A DNA stretch of 53,220 bases, taken from the NCBI GenBank assembly GCA_964563465.1, contig CAZLVZ010000001.1:1-53220 (forward strand). The letters are read 5' to 3'. Below are positions 13,470-21,851 of the stretch, in pieces; position 1 is the stretch's first letter, and each line of letters starts with the position of its first letter. Both the position numbers and the translations under genes were made by a program. The notes beneath the pieces are model-generated. The model made no database searches, was not told the origin of the DNA, and was given only the letters and a program-made list of their open reading frames with translations. This stretch comes from JAYENY01 sp964563465 (GTDB lineage: Bacteria > Patescibacteriota > Minisyncoccia > Minisyncoccales > PEYH01).

Positions 13470-14822
13470 TTAGTCCACATCTTCGAATAAAGGAAAAATT
13501 AATACAAATTTTGAGCCAACGCCTTTGATGCTTTCTAATAAAATTTTACCTTTCATTTTTGAGCAAAGCTGTTTAACAATCCATAGCCCCAATCCTGTTC
13601 CCTGAATATCCGCAGTCTCTCTATTCTTTACTCTAAAAAATCTTTCAAAAAGATTTCTTTGATTTTCGGCGGAAATCCCGATACCCGTATCAGCAATTGT
13701 AATCAAAAGTTTGTGTCTCTTTTCGTCTTTTTTTACGATTATGTTTATCTCTCCTTCTTGAGTATATTTAATGGCATTATCAATAAGGTTATAAATTATC
13801 TCCTTAAAACGATTAAGATTAGCATTAATCTTTGCTTGTGTATTGTCAAAATTTAATTTTATCTTAAGATTTTTTCCGTCAGCCTTAATTTTTAATTCTT
13901 CTGCAATCTCTCTAATGTTCTCCGACGGCACAATGATTTCTGGTTCAAAAGAAAGTCTATTCTGTTCAATCCTTATTACATCAAGAACATCGTCAATAAG
14001 ACTATTAAGTCGTTTAACAGAAAATTCTACTCTATTTATGTCGGCCTGCTCTTGACTGTTCAGGGAAGTAAAGATTTCTTGTTTAAGTTCAAAAATATAA
14101 TTTTTGATATTAGACACTGGCGAGCGTAATTCATGAACCGCCATATTCATAAAAGTATCTTTTGCTTTATCTGTTTGGCGAATTTTCTTAAATAAATCGA
14201 CATATTGGAAGAGGCGAGTATGCTGAACTATTAAAAATAAAATTAGAAGAATGATACATAATACAAAAATATACGCTTCTTGTAATTTTTTTGTGACCAA
14301 GGTGTCAACTTCTTCCAAGGACAAGGCAATGCTAACAAGTCCCATTTTTTCTCCCTTAGTGTTATAAAATGGTCTCACTATATTCCAAAACCTTATACCT
14401 TCTTCCCTACTTAAAAAAGCAAGAGCTTCGTCCTTGTGCCAAGATAAAGTTAAAGAAGTTTTTGAAATTTCCTCGCCTTTTTCTTCTGCCAAGCGCGAAG
14501 CTAAAATCCTAAAATTATCTCCATCTGCTGGTAAAAAAACCCTTAACTTAGAAAGGTCTGGGTTCGTCTCTATTAAAAGAGCTATTTTTTCTTGCAATAT
14601 TTCTGGCTGGTTATAATAATCGAAAATATATGGTGATAAAATATCCTGCGCCATCATTGCCTGTTTTTGTAGAGTTAAATCGACTTGACTCTGAAATGAT
14701 TTTGCCAAAAAAGAAACAACAGAAAAAACCAAACTTGGAATTATTATAATCAAAAGTAGAGAAAAAAGTAGTCCAGGATTTTTTTTAATAAAGGATACCC
14801 CTTTTATTAAAAAGCCAAACAT
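13470..14822 (-). CDS. Membrane sensor histidine kinase
   Basis: A 450-residue kinase. An N-terminal membrane helix (GLLFSLLLIIIIPSLVFSVV) and a second one near 183-205 (FVLCIILLILFLIV) bound an extracytoplasmic sensor of about 140 residues. The dimerisation/phosphoacceptor site is MAVHELRSPVSNIKNYI. The ATPase has N box NLIDNAIKYTQ, G1 DTGIGIS and G2 GTGLGLWIV. No receiver gene is adjacent; the nearest are at 20.9-21.7 kb. The gene starts 1 bp after the stop of a large exported coiled-coil protein, which suggests joint function at the cell surface. Confidence 0.93.
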   Translation of the reverse strand: MFGFLIKGVSFIKKNPGLLFSLLLIIIIPSLVFSVVSFLAKSFQSQVDLTLQKQAMMAQDILSPYIFDYYNQPEILQEKIALLIETNPDLSKLRVFLPADGDNFRILASRLAEEKGEEISKTSLTLSWHKDEALAFLSREEGIRFWNIVRPFYNTKGEKMGLVSIALSLEEVDTLVTKKLQEAYIFVLCIILLILFLIVQHTRLFQYVDLFKKIRQTDKAKDTFMNMAVHELRSPVSNIKNYIFELKQEIFTSLNSQEQADINRVEFSVKRLNSLIDDVLDVIRIEQNRLSFEPEIIVPSENIREIAEELKIKADGKNLKIKLNFDNTQAKINANLNRFKEIIYNLIDNAIKYTQEGEINIIVKKDEKRHKLLITIADTGIGISAENQRNLFERFFRVKNRETADIQGTGLGLWIVKQLCSKMKGKILLESIKGVGSKFVLIFPLFEDVD

Positions 14823-14823
14823 T

Positions 14824-16698
14824 TTATTTCTTAGATTTTTTTACTGTTTTTGCCGTCTTTTTTACTTTCTTTTTTTTGAGTGGAAAAAGGATAGCATCAG
14901 ATTTTCTTTTATTCAAAACACCAACCAAAACAAGGGCAACTCCAATCGCTAAAACGATAATTGCTAAAGTAAGAACGACAAAACTCCTTTGTAAAATTTC
15001 GTATGGAGAAGCAACTTCTTCCATGCCCTTTCCAGATTCCTTTGCCCAAACCTCTGGGATAAGCTGTAGTATATTCGCTCCTGATTTTATAAAATTAAAT
15101 GCCTCCGATCGTGCAGTAATTTCCCCCTGATTATTGGTTAAAACTACATATATTTCATGTTCTCCTGAATCAATTGTTTTATCTAATTCATAAACCCACC
15201 TACCATCGGCGTCAGTTCTTGTTACAACTACCGTGGGTAGAGAAGAATAGATATAAAGAGTTAAGAAGGTATTTGGAAGTCCTCTTCCTTCAATGCGTAA
15301 AATCTGATTATTGGTATTTTCAGATATTCTTGTTCTCGCTGTTTCTACAATAAAAATTCCTTCTCTTTTTGGCTCAACCCTTCTAGGGTCTTGATATACA
15401 ATCTTGTCTTCTTTAGAAAAAGTTAAAGGATCAAATCCGGCCACCACTTCTTCCCCGTCCAAATATCCATCTCCGTCGCTGTCTGGGTTAAAAGGATTGC
15501 TACCAATTTCTATTTCAAAAGAATCGGGCAAACCGTCGCTATCACTATCTTGTAATATTTGCTTGTTGAGTTCTATTTTTGACTTTTCTACGGTAGAAAC
15601 TTTTGTTTCTAATGTTAAAATCTTTTCTTTAATTTTTTCCATTACATTCGTCTGCATATTTGATATTCTTTCTGAATTTTCAATTCTTTCTTTAATTGCC
15701 TCCAACGGCTTAACGGCACTTTCAATAATCTCTTGCTTCTTAGTTTCTTTTTGTATCTTAACTTCTGATAATCTTTTTTGTTTTTCCTCAATTTTATTTT
15801 GAATTTCTTCCTTCGTTTTTTCTTGATTTTCTATCATTACCCTCTTCTCTCTCTTTATTGTCTCTACTTTTTCATCTTTAATGCCCGGAAGCCCGATGTC
15901 TTCAAACCCCTTTAATTCTTTTTGCTTTTCTTTTATCTCTTTCTCTATTTTATTTTTCTTTTCCGTATTTTTAGTTATCTCTTCCTCTAATTCGTTTTCT
16001 TCTTGGATACTTTCTGCGATATCATCTATCCCTGCTTCAATTGTTGTTCCTGCTTCCTCTATTTCTCCTTCTATCTTTTCTTGCTCCTCTAATTCTATGT
16101 CCGAATTTTCTTCGCTTGCTAATTTTGTTGAGTCAGAAATTTCTTTGATTATTTCTTCTGTGGCCAGATTAATTATTTCTTCTGTGTCCGCTTCTCTTTT
16201 TTGAAGCTGATTATTAATATTCTCTAACTCTCTTTCTCTCTCTTTTAATCTATCGCTTTTTTCTGCAACATTCTCAACAATTACTCCAATCCTCTGACTT
16301 TCATAATTTCCGTAATCGTTCGTAACTTTAACAAAAAATTGATAATCCCCATTCGGAGTATTAAGCGTATTCCAGGAATAAACCCATTGTTGACTTCCTT
16401 GAGAAATTCCTTTTCCTAAATATACATTAACCAAAGAACCTTCTCTGTTGACATAGAAATCAACACTTATCGCTTCTTTAATCTTTATCGCTACTTTTTC
16501 TTCTCCATCTAATCTCTCGTCTTTTTTGGGATGAATAAAAGATATATCCGGAGTCATGTCAATGGAAGAAATGTTTTCTGCTTTTTTAGCATTACTGCTA
16601 CTAAAAAAATTATTGTTCGTGCTTGTGTCACCAAGAACAAAACCACCAGAAATAAATATTAAAACTATTAAAATAAAAAAGATTCTTTTTTTACTCAT
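14824..16698 (-). CDS. Exported coiled-coil protein with thrombospondin-type-3/calcium repeats and C-terminal anchor
   Basis: At 624 residues it has a signal peptide or anchor (KRIFFILIVLIFISGGFVLG), an Ig-like domain (about 50-145: FIHPKKDERLDGEEKV, WVYSWNTLNTPNGDYQFFV), and a long Glu/Lys-rich coiled coil (about 150-385). Two calcium-binding DxDxDG repeats follow (DSDSDGLPDSFE, DSDGDGYLDGEE), then a second Ig-like domain (about 450-545) and a C-terminal membrane helix (VVLTLAIIVLAIGVALVLVG) ending in a Lys-rich tail. This topology places rods of coiled coil outside the cell, anchored at the C-terminus. The kinase gene lies 1 bp downstream, so this may be its sensor partner, or both may serve cell-surface attachment. 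Confidence 0.85.
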   Translation of the reverse strand: MSKKRIFFILIVLIFISGGFVLGDTSTNNNFFSSSNAKKAENISSIDMTPDISFIHPKKDERLDGEEKVAIKIKEAISVDFYVNREGSLVNVYLGKGISQGSQQWVYSWNTLNTPNGDYQFFVKVTNDYGNYESQRIGVIVENVAEKSDRLKERERELENINNQLQKREADTEEIINLATEEIIKEISDSTKLASEENSDIELEEQEKIEGEIEEAGTTIEAGIDDIAESIQEENELEEEITKNTEKKNKIEKEIKEKQKELKGFEDIGLPGIKDEKVETIKREKRVMIENQEKTKEEIQNKIEEKQKRLSEVKIQKETKKQEIIESAVKPLEAIKERIENSERISNMQTNVMEKIKEKILTLETKVSTVEKSKIELNKQILQDSDSDGLPDSFEIEIGSNPFNPDSDGDGYLDGEEVVAGFDPLTFSKEDKIVYQDPRRVEPKREGIFIVETARTRISENTNNQILRIEGRGLPNTFLTLYIYSSLPTVVVTRTDADGRWVYELDKTIDSGEHEIYVVLTNNQGEITARSEAFNFIKSGANILQLIPEVWAKESGKGMEEVASPYEILQRSFVVLTLAIIVLAIGVALVLVGVLNKRKSDAILFPLKKKKVKKTAKTVKKSKK

Positions 16699-16757
16699 AT
16701 GCGTATAACAAAATTAATAATTATTATATTATAAACACTTATAAAAAATTAAGCTAA

Positions 16758-18047
16758 TTATTGCTTATTCTCTAAGTTCATTTTTTTCATTTCTTGTTTA
16801 ACGATTTTTCTATCGTCCCATGGAATTTTTTTACCATTGGCAACGCACATCCACGGTTCACTTCCTTTTCCCGTGATAATTACGGTGTCACCTCTCCCTG
16901 CCATGCTTAAGGCCTTTTTTATTGCTCCTTTTCTATTAAAAATTAATTGATAGTGCTTACTCGGTGATTCATATTCTAAAATACCCTCTTCTATATCTTT
17001 CAATATATCTTGAGGTCTCTCGTCGTAAGGGTCTTCATTTGTCAATATAATCTGACTACAATAATTAGCTGCTATTTTACCAAATTCTGGCCTTTTCCAC
17101 TTATCTCTTCCTCCTCCACAAGAACCAAGCACACAGATTAGTCTATCTCCAGCAATAGTTTTGTAAACATTTTCTAATGCATCGGGAGTATGGGCATAAT
17201 CAACATAGACTTTAAATGGTTTTTCTATAACCAATTCCATCCTCCCAGACACGCCACTTACTTTTTCTATTGCTTGTTTAATTTTTTCAAGAGAAATTCC
17301 TTGGGATAAGCCAACAGAAATCGCAGCCAATGCGTTATAAACATTAAATTCTCCTAAAAGCATTAAATGAAACTCTGTATCCTCTATATTAAAACTAATT
17401 CCATCCTTCATTGCCCTGACATCAATAGCCCTAACAATCTTTTGTGTTTTAATCTTGAATTGTTTTTCTTTAATTCCATATATCCACTTTTCTTTTGCTG
17501 AAAATTTCAAAAAATAATCTGCATTTTTATCGTCAAGATTTATTATTGAACGATTAAGTCCTCTGTTTTTAAATAATTTTCCTTTAGCCCGGCGGTAATT
17601 TCCAAAACCATTATGTGCTTCAATGTGTTCTCTGGTTAAATTAGTCAAAACTGCTGTATCAAAATTAATAAATTTATGTCGGAATTGTTTGATTCCTTCC
17701 GAAGTAATCTCTATAACAGCATATTGACATTTTTTGTTTACGGCTTGTCTCAAAAATTTTTGGAGCGCCAAACGACCCGGCATTGTCATTTTTAATCTAT
17801 TCTGCCATTTATTTTTCCCAATTTGAAAACGAATAGAAGAAATAGATGCTACTTTAAAATTTGCCTGCTCTAAAACATTGGTTATTAATTCAACCACCGT
17901 AGATTTTCCATTTGTGCCAGTTACTCCAATGACAATTATTTTTTTTGATGGAAAACGATACAAAAAAGCCCCCAATAAAGGAAAAAAATAATAATACCAT
18001 TTCAAAAAAAAGTTCGGGCTAATTTTTTTTAAAATCTTTTTAATCAT
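16758..18047 (-). CDS. murE: MurE-like UDP-MurNAc-tripeptide ligase lacking the N-terminal domain
   Basis: The ATP loop GVTGTNGKSTVVELI (about 41-55) and the MurE-type sequences VYVDYAHTPDALENV and GCGGGRDKWKRPEFG are present, as are GRMELV and TGKGSE. The enzyme should add the third amino acid of the peptidoglycan stem. It has 429 residues instead of about 490, because the N-terminal UDP-binding domain is replaced by 40 residues with a hydrophobic patch (FFLKWYYYFFPLLG). The specificity motif, DNPR in diaminopimelate enzymes, reads EDPY, so lysine, ornithine or another residue is likelier. It overlaps ruvA by 8 bp. Confidence 0.88.
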   Translation of the reverse strand: MIKKILKKISPNFFLKWYYYFFPLLGAFLYRFPSKKIIVIGVTGTNGKSTVVELITNVLEQANFKVASISSIRFQIGKNKWQNRLKMTMPGRLALQKFLRQAVNKKCQYAVIEITSEGIKQFRHKFINFDTAVLTNLTREHIEAHNGFGNYRRAKGKLFKNRGLNRSIINLDDKNADYFLKFSAKEKWIYGIKEKQFKIKTQKIVRAIDVRAMKDGISFNIEDTEFHLMLLGEFNVYNALAAISVGLSQGISLEKIKQAIEKVSGVSGRMELVIEKPFKVYVDYAHTPDALENVYKTIAGDRLICVLGSCGGGRDKWKRPEFGKIAANYCSQIILTNEDPYDERPQDILKDIEEGILEYESPSKHYQLIFNRKGAIKKALSMAGRGDTVIITGKGSEPWMCVANGKKIPWDDRKIVKQEMKKMNLENKQ

Positions 18048-18609
18048 TTTTGCCAGCTATCTGAAGCGCTTTTTGAATTCTTTTTTCTGGTTCTTTAATA
18101 TCCTCGGGTACTTTCTCTAACATCATTTTTGCCTCTGTAATAGAAAATCCTAAATTAGTTAAGCCCTTTTGGGCTTGATCTTGCTCTATGGTAAATTTCT
18201 CCTTGGTAAGTCCTTTTAAGCTGCCACTTAATTCTAAGATTATCTTCTGAATCTTTTTTCTCCCGATGCCTTTAATCTTAGAAAAATATTGAAAATCGTG
18301 TTTCTCTACTGCCTTTTTTAACTTATCGATTGAACCCAATGAAGCAACCAATAGTGCTCCTTTTGGTCCAATCCCAGAAATTTTTTCTATAATTTCAAAA
18401 ATTTCTAATTCTTCTTGACTCAAAAAACCATAAAGCTCCACTTGTTCTTTCCTTATACAAAAATGAGTGAAAAATTCTTTTTCTTCATCCTCTCTGATTT
18501 CTTTCAATGTCTTTTGGGAAACAAAAATTTTATATCCAATTCCCTGTCGCTCTATAATCAAAAATTTCTCCTTTTTGATTAAAATTTTTCCTTTAATATA
18601 TGAAATCAT
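18040..18609 (-). CDS. ruvA: Holliday junction branch-migration protein RuvA
   Basis: At 189 residues it is near normal length. The OB fold (MISYIKGKILIKKEKFLIIERQGIGYKIFV) is followed by two helix-hairpin-helix motifs (KISGIGPKGALLVASLG, KIKGIGRKKIQKIILELSG) and a C-terminal domain III (GLTNLGFSITEAKMMLEKV) that contacts RuvB. It tetramerises on four-way junctions and loads RuvB, encoded at 27.5 kb; RuvC is at 30.1 kb. Its start overlaps the AbiEii-like stop by 4 bp (ATGA) and its stop overlaps murE, so the four genes look cotranscribed and translationally coupled. Confidence 0.95.
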   Translation of the reverse strand: MISYIKGKILIKKEKFLIIERQGIGYKIFVSQKTLKEIREDEEKEFFTHFCIRKEQVELYGFLSQEELEIFEIIEKISGIGPKGALLVASLGSIDKLKKAVEKHDFQYFSKIKGIGRKKIQKIILELSGSLKGLTKEKFTIEQDQAQKGLTNLGFSITEAKMMLEKVPEDIKEPEKRIQKALQIAGKND

Positions 18610-19226
18610 TGATTATTCTTTTTTATTTCTTCTTTGAAAAAAATTTTAACTTCTTCCCATCTTATTGGAATTAACATTTTCGGCATCGGCTCTTTTTCTG
18701 CGTCTTGGAAATAAGATAAACTTTTTAAAATATGTACCATATTATAATTAATGCTTTGATATTTTTTCTTAAATAATATTAAAGTTTCTTTTAACGAAAT
18801 GGCTTGCTGACAGATAAAAAATAAATCAACAAAATCCTTTTTACTGCCACGGGAAGAAATTGCAGAGATTTTCATGCAAGCAATGTCTTTTATGTCGGCA
18901 ACTCTTAAATTGTTAATTTTCTTAAATGGAAAAAGGGATGGATAGTCATATGTTAAAAAAGTTATTTTTGTGTTGTTAAATATACCAGTTAATGTATTCT
19001 CGGCTTCTTTCTCTAAAGAAAATTTGCCGATTCTCTTTATTCTCTGAAGTAATATTTGATTGTCAAATTTTTTTTGATTAAAAAAATCTAAATCAATAGA
19101 AACACGATGTTTCAGTTGTAATGCTAATCCTGTCCCACCGGCGAGATAGAAGCCATCAAATAAACCCTCTTTTTTTAATACTTCCAAATCCTGTTTTGTT
19201 TTTTCTGAAATAATTTTTTCAAGCAT
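18606..19226 (-). CDS. AbiEii/AbiGii-type nucleotidyltransferase toxin
   Basis: The 206-residue protein carries the family signature YLAGGTGLALQLKHRVSIDLDFF, with the nucleotidyltransferase GG...D-x-D core. Later segments ADIKDIACMKISAISSRGSKKDFVDLFFI and LLFKKKY-like helices complete the fold. Members are toxins of type IV or related toxin-antitoxin systems, thought to act by nucleotide transfer. The preceding gene, a DUF6922-like protein, overlaps by 52 bp and is the likely partner. The unusual point is the tight fusion to ruvA and murE downstream. Confidence 0.88.
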   Translation of the reverse strand: MLEKIISEKTKQDLEVLKKEGLFDGFYLAGGTGLALQLKHRVSIDLDFFNQKKFDNQILLQRIKRIGKFSLEKEAENTLTGIFNNTKITFLTYDYPSLFPFKKINNLRVADIKDIACMKISAISSRGSKKDFVDLFFICQQAISLKETLILFKKKYQSINYNMVHILKSLSYFQDAEKEPMPKMLIPIRWEEVKIFFKEEIKKNNQ

Positions 19227-19552
19227 AAAATTTTGTTTTTATTTAAATTATAAATAATTCCCCAAAAATTAGCTGATTTTGGAGAAAGATTTTTAGACAT
19301 TAAAACTCTTTTTTTTATTTCTTCTAAAGAAAAATTATTTTCCATCCACTGAACTTCTTTTTTGTCTCCGTATTCCAAAATTCTCTCAATAATAAATTGA
19401 GAATATTTCTCTTTGCTTAATTCTAAAAAATCAACATCCCAAAAATATTTTTCCAAAAATTGAGGAATTTTTTTCATTAATTTGTTTAATGCTTCTATTT
19501 TACCTTGTTTTGTCTGGTTTTTCAACTTCTCTGATAAGCCACATTGAATCAA
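19175..19552 (-). CDS. DUF6922-like partner of the AbiEii protein (putative antitoxin)
   Basis: The 125-residue protein has the pattern FLEKYFWDVDFLELSKEKYSQFIIERILEYGDKKEVQWM, then LSPKSANFWGI, as in small proteins found directly before AbiEii-type genes. Both ends of the pattern (FWD, RxLEYGD, LS..SANFW) are conserved in that family as I know it. It has no obvious HTH, so the antitoxin role is inferred from position. The 3' end overlaps the toxin frame by 52 bp. It is transcribed away from rpsT. Confidence 0.7.
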   Translation of the reverse strand: MIQCGLSEKLKNQTKQGKIEALNKLMKKIPQFLEKYFWDVDFLELSKEKYSQFIIERILEYGDKKEVQWMENNFSLEEIKKRVLMSKNLSPKSANFWGIIYNLNKNKILCLKKLFQKKQNRIWKY

Positions 19553-19566
19553 ACTATATAAAAAGC

Positions 19567-19595
19567 TTGAAAAAAAATAAAAGATGTGATATCTT
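19567..19595 (+). promoter_or_regulatory. Probable rpsT promoter
   Basis: TTGAAA (19567-19572) is followed after 17 nt by TATCTT (19590-19595), a weak -10. The rpsT ATG is 10 nt further on, which leaves almost no leader and no Shine-Dalgarno. Confidence 0.4.
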
Positions 19596-19604
19596 AATTC
19601 TATT

Positions 19605-19859
19605 ATGCCAATATCAAAATCAGGAAAAAAATCATTACGAAAAGAGCTTAAAAGAACGGCCTATAATCGCAAAAAGAAATTGGAAATAAAAAATCTAAAA
19701 AAACAGATTCTTTCTTTTGTTAAACAAGAAAAAATAAAAGAGGCAAGAGAAATGCTTCCTAAATATTATAAGACGATAGATAAGGCCACAAAAGTGGGAA
19801 TAATCAAAAAGAATACTGCAAATAGGAGAAAGGCGAACATTGCAAAACTACTTAAATAA
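19605..19859 (+). CDS. rpsT: 30S ribosomal protein bS20
   Basis: An 84-residue, highly basic helical protein with the bS20 pattern: MPISKSGKKSLRKELKRTAYNRKKK at the N-terminus, which contacts 16S rRNA, then AREMLPKYYKTIDKATKVGIIKKNTANRRKANIAKLL. The TANRRKA...L ending is typical. It lies between oppositely transcribed genes and is convergent with holA, its frequent neighbour in bacteria. The convergent gap is only 5 bp. Confidence 0.95.
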   Translation: MPISKSGKKSLRKELKRTAYNRKKKLEIKNLKKQILSFVKQEKIKEAREMLPKYYKTIDKATKVGIIKKNTANRRKANIAKLLK

Positions 19860-19864
19860 AAAAA

Positions 19865-20803
19865 TTATATATCGGCAATTAATAACTCCAGAGCCATCTC
19901 TGGTTTTATTTTTCCCGTTTTCATTGCTAAGTCAATTTGAAAAATCTTCAAATAAATTTTTTCTAACTGTTTTAACTTGAATTTCTTTGCCATATAATAG
20001 CTTTTCCTAACTACAAAGGGATGCATTGGCTTCAATGCAGTCGTAATCTCTGTAATGGACTTCTCTCCGAGTTCTTTTACTATTAAAAGGTTGCGAAACT
20101 GAAAAATTATCATTTTCAAAAGATAAAAAGGTGAATCACCTTTTTCTATGTGCTTATAGAGTAATGACAATGCAGTTTTTTTGTCTTTGTTTGCAATAGC
20201 ATCAATAGTATTAAAAATAGCAGCTTCTATTTTTGGCTTAACTAATAGCTCTACATCTTCTTTCTCTATAATCTTATTCTTTTGTTTATATGCGACGAGC
20301 TTTCTAATCTCTGCTGACATTCTCCACAAATCAGAACCCACAAAGCTTATTAAAAGAGATAATGCTACGGGATTAATTTTTGCCTTCAATTCATGAAATT
20401 CATTTTGTGTCCAAGTTTTTAGCTTAGCTCCAGTTAAAAAATCAAACTTATAAAACTTACCATTTCTTTGAAAAAAATCTAATAATTCTTTAGTTGAAAA
20501 AGTTTCTTTATCTTCATAGAACACAACGAGATTTTTTGTGTTATCAGAAAAATTCTCACGGTCTTTCAAAAAATGTTCTTTGAAATTGTTGTCTGAAAAA
20601 GCATTTCTCTGGGCGATAATTTTGTTTTCATTAAAAATGGAATTATGCTTTAATTCATTCTTGAAATCTTCATAAGCCAATCGTTGAAAATCAAGAAAAT
20701 CCAAGGACAATTTAACACTGTTCTTCTCTTTAAAATCTTCAATAATTTCTTTAAATTTCTGCCAACCTCTGTATGCGTCTTTGCCAAAAATTAAAATAAA
20801 CAT
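19865..20803 (-). CDS. holA: DNA polymerase III delta subunit
   Basis: The 312-residue clamp-loader subunit has a degenerate N-terminal AAA+ fold beginning MFILIFGKDAYRGWQKFKEI (no Walker A). The middle reads AFSDNNFKEHFLKDRENFSDNTKNLVVFYED and the C-terminal segments are LISFVGSDLWRMSAEIRKLVAYKQ and LLKMIIFQFRNLLIVKELGEKS. The final LKPMHPFVVRKSYYMAKKF and MKTGKIKPEMALELLI are characteristic of HolA. It opens the beta clamp encoded by dnaN at 32.9 kb. Confidence 0.93.
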   Translation of the reverse strand: MFILIFGKDAYRGWQKFKEIIEDFKEKNSVKLSLDFLDFQRLAYEDFKNELKHNSIFNENKIIAQRNAFSDNNFKEHFLKDRENFSDNTKNLVVFYEDKETFSTKELLDFFQRNGKFYKFDFLTGAKLKTWTQNEFHELKAKINPVALSLLISFVGSDLWRMSAEIRKLVAYKQKNKIIEKEDVELLVKPKIEAAIFNTIDAIANKDKKTALSLLYKHIEKGDSPFYLLKMIIFQFRNLLIVKELGEKSITEITTALKPMHPFVVRKSYYMAKKFKLKQLEKIYLKIFQIDLAMKTGKIKPEMALELLIADI

Positions 20804-20811
20804 ATGGGTAT

Positions 20812-20842
20812 AAAGAAAAGTCCCTCCTAAGGACTTTCTTTA
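20812..20842 (-). terminator. Terminator after the receiver-domain genes
   Basis: Stem AAAGTCC/GGACTTT (20817-20823 with 20831-20837), extended by AAAG/CTTT outside a one-base bulge. It lies between the stop of the receiver gene at 20865 and the holA start. Confidence 0.65.
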
Positions 20843-20864
20843 GCTATGATTTGCTGATTATAGA

Positions 20865-21269
20865 TTAAATAGTCGCTTCTTGTCCCGTTGAAGCTGTTTT
20901 GTCTCCTAATACTATTTTAATCTTGCTCACTATCTCCTCCGGTGTAAAATGGGCTTTGACTAAAAAATCAACTGCTCCCAATTTTAGTCCTTTTTCAATT
21001 TCGTCTTTTTGACCAAGATTTGAAAGAATAAGGACTGGAATAGCGCTAGTACTTGGATTGTCTTTCATCCTTTCTAAAACTTCAAACCCATCAAGTCCTG
21101 GAAGAATTAAGTCAAGTAAGACTAAGTCTGGCTTAACTTCTTGTAACTTTTTTAAACCCTCTTCCCCGTCAATAGCTTGATCTATTTTAAACTTTTCATT
21201 AATAAGTTTCCGAGAGATTAACTCTCGTAAAAATTTATCGTCTTCTATAATAAGAATATTCTCTTCCAT
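20865..21269 (-). CDS. Single-domain response regulator (CheY-like)
   Basis: A stand-alone receiver of 134 residues. The acidic pair is IIEDDKF, the phosphoacceptor Asp lies in DLVLLDLILPG, the switch Thr/Ser in VLILSNLGQ, and the conserved Lys in DFLVKAHFTPEE. It has no output domain, so it probably acts by protein contact or in a phosphorelay. It follows its paralogue by 20 bp and lies downstream of the PAS kinase at 21852-23444. Confidence 0.92.
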   Translation of the reverse strand: MEENILIIEDDKFLRELISRKLINEKFKIDQAIDGEEGLKKLQEVKPDLVLLDLILPGLDGFEVLERMKDNPSTSAIPVLILSNLGQKDEIEKGLKLGAVDFLVKAHFTPEEIVSKIKIVLGDKTASTGQEATI

Positions 21270-21289
21270 AATTTTGGTTTTAATAATTT

Positions 21290-21703
21290 TTATTTAATAG
21301 TTTGTTTAATACTTTGTTTATTGGATTCTCCACTATCCCCGATTTGAACCACTACCTTTTCGACTACTTCTCGAGGATCAAACTCTGTCTTAATAAGCCA
21401 ATCGCTTATTCCTAATTTTTTTGCCTTCTCTATTTCCACCGGTTGACCAGAATTAGAAATAATGATTACGGGAATGTTTTTTATAGAATCATCGTCCTGT
21501 CTCTTCTCTAATAATTCAAAACCACTCATTCCTGGTATTATTAAATCTAATAAAATCAAATCTGGAACTATTTCTTTAATGGCTTCAAACCCAACTTTTC
21601 CGTCCATGGTAGTGTGCACTTCGTAACCCAATTCAGAAAGTTTATTTTTTAAAAGATTTAAAAGAATTTCTTCATCCTCTATTATTAAAATTTTTTTAGC
21701 CAT
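21290..21703 (-). CDS. Single-domain response regulator (CheY-like), second copy
   Basis: The 137-residue receiver is a paralogue of its downstream neighbour. Key residues are IIEDEEI, DLILLDLIIPGMSGFELLE, VIIISNSGQPVE and SDWLIKTEFDP. The tail is Ser/Gln/Lys-rich (SGESNKQSIKQTIK) without an output domain. The order kinase, receiver, receiver suggests that one kinase feeds two receivers, one of which may act as a phosphate sink. That is an inference. Confidence 0.92.
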   Translation of the reverse strand: MAKKILIIEDEEILLNLLKNKLSELGYEVHTTMDGKVGFEAIKEIVPDLILLDLIIPGMSGFELLEKRQDDDSIKNIPVIIISNSGQPVEIEKAKKLGISDWLIKTEFDPREVVEKVVVQIGDSGESNKQSIKQTIK

Positions 21704-21792
21704 ATCCTTAGTGTTGATTATTGATTATTAATCCAAAATTAAAAAATATTTCTTCACGACTTTAATTTCAAGGTTATGCGAAGCATGTTCTT

Positions 21793-21832
21793 ATTTTACT
21801 CCCTCAACTAATACGATGTCAAATTGTTGACA
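21793..21832 (-). promoter_or_regulatory. Possible promoter of the receiver pair
   Basis: In the 148 bp between the kinase stop and the first receiver, the minus strand has TTGACA (21817-21822) and, after 18 nt, TAAAAT (21793-21798). The -35 is one arm of an inverted repeat TGTCAA/TTGACA (21817-21832). A protein could bind here, or the symmetry may be chance. Confidence 0.4.
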
Positions 21833-21851
21833 TGTCTGTTTATCAATTTTT

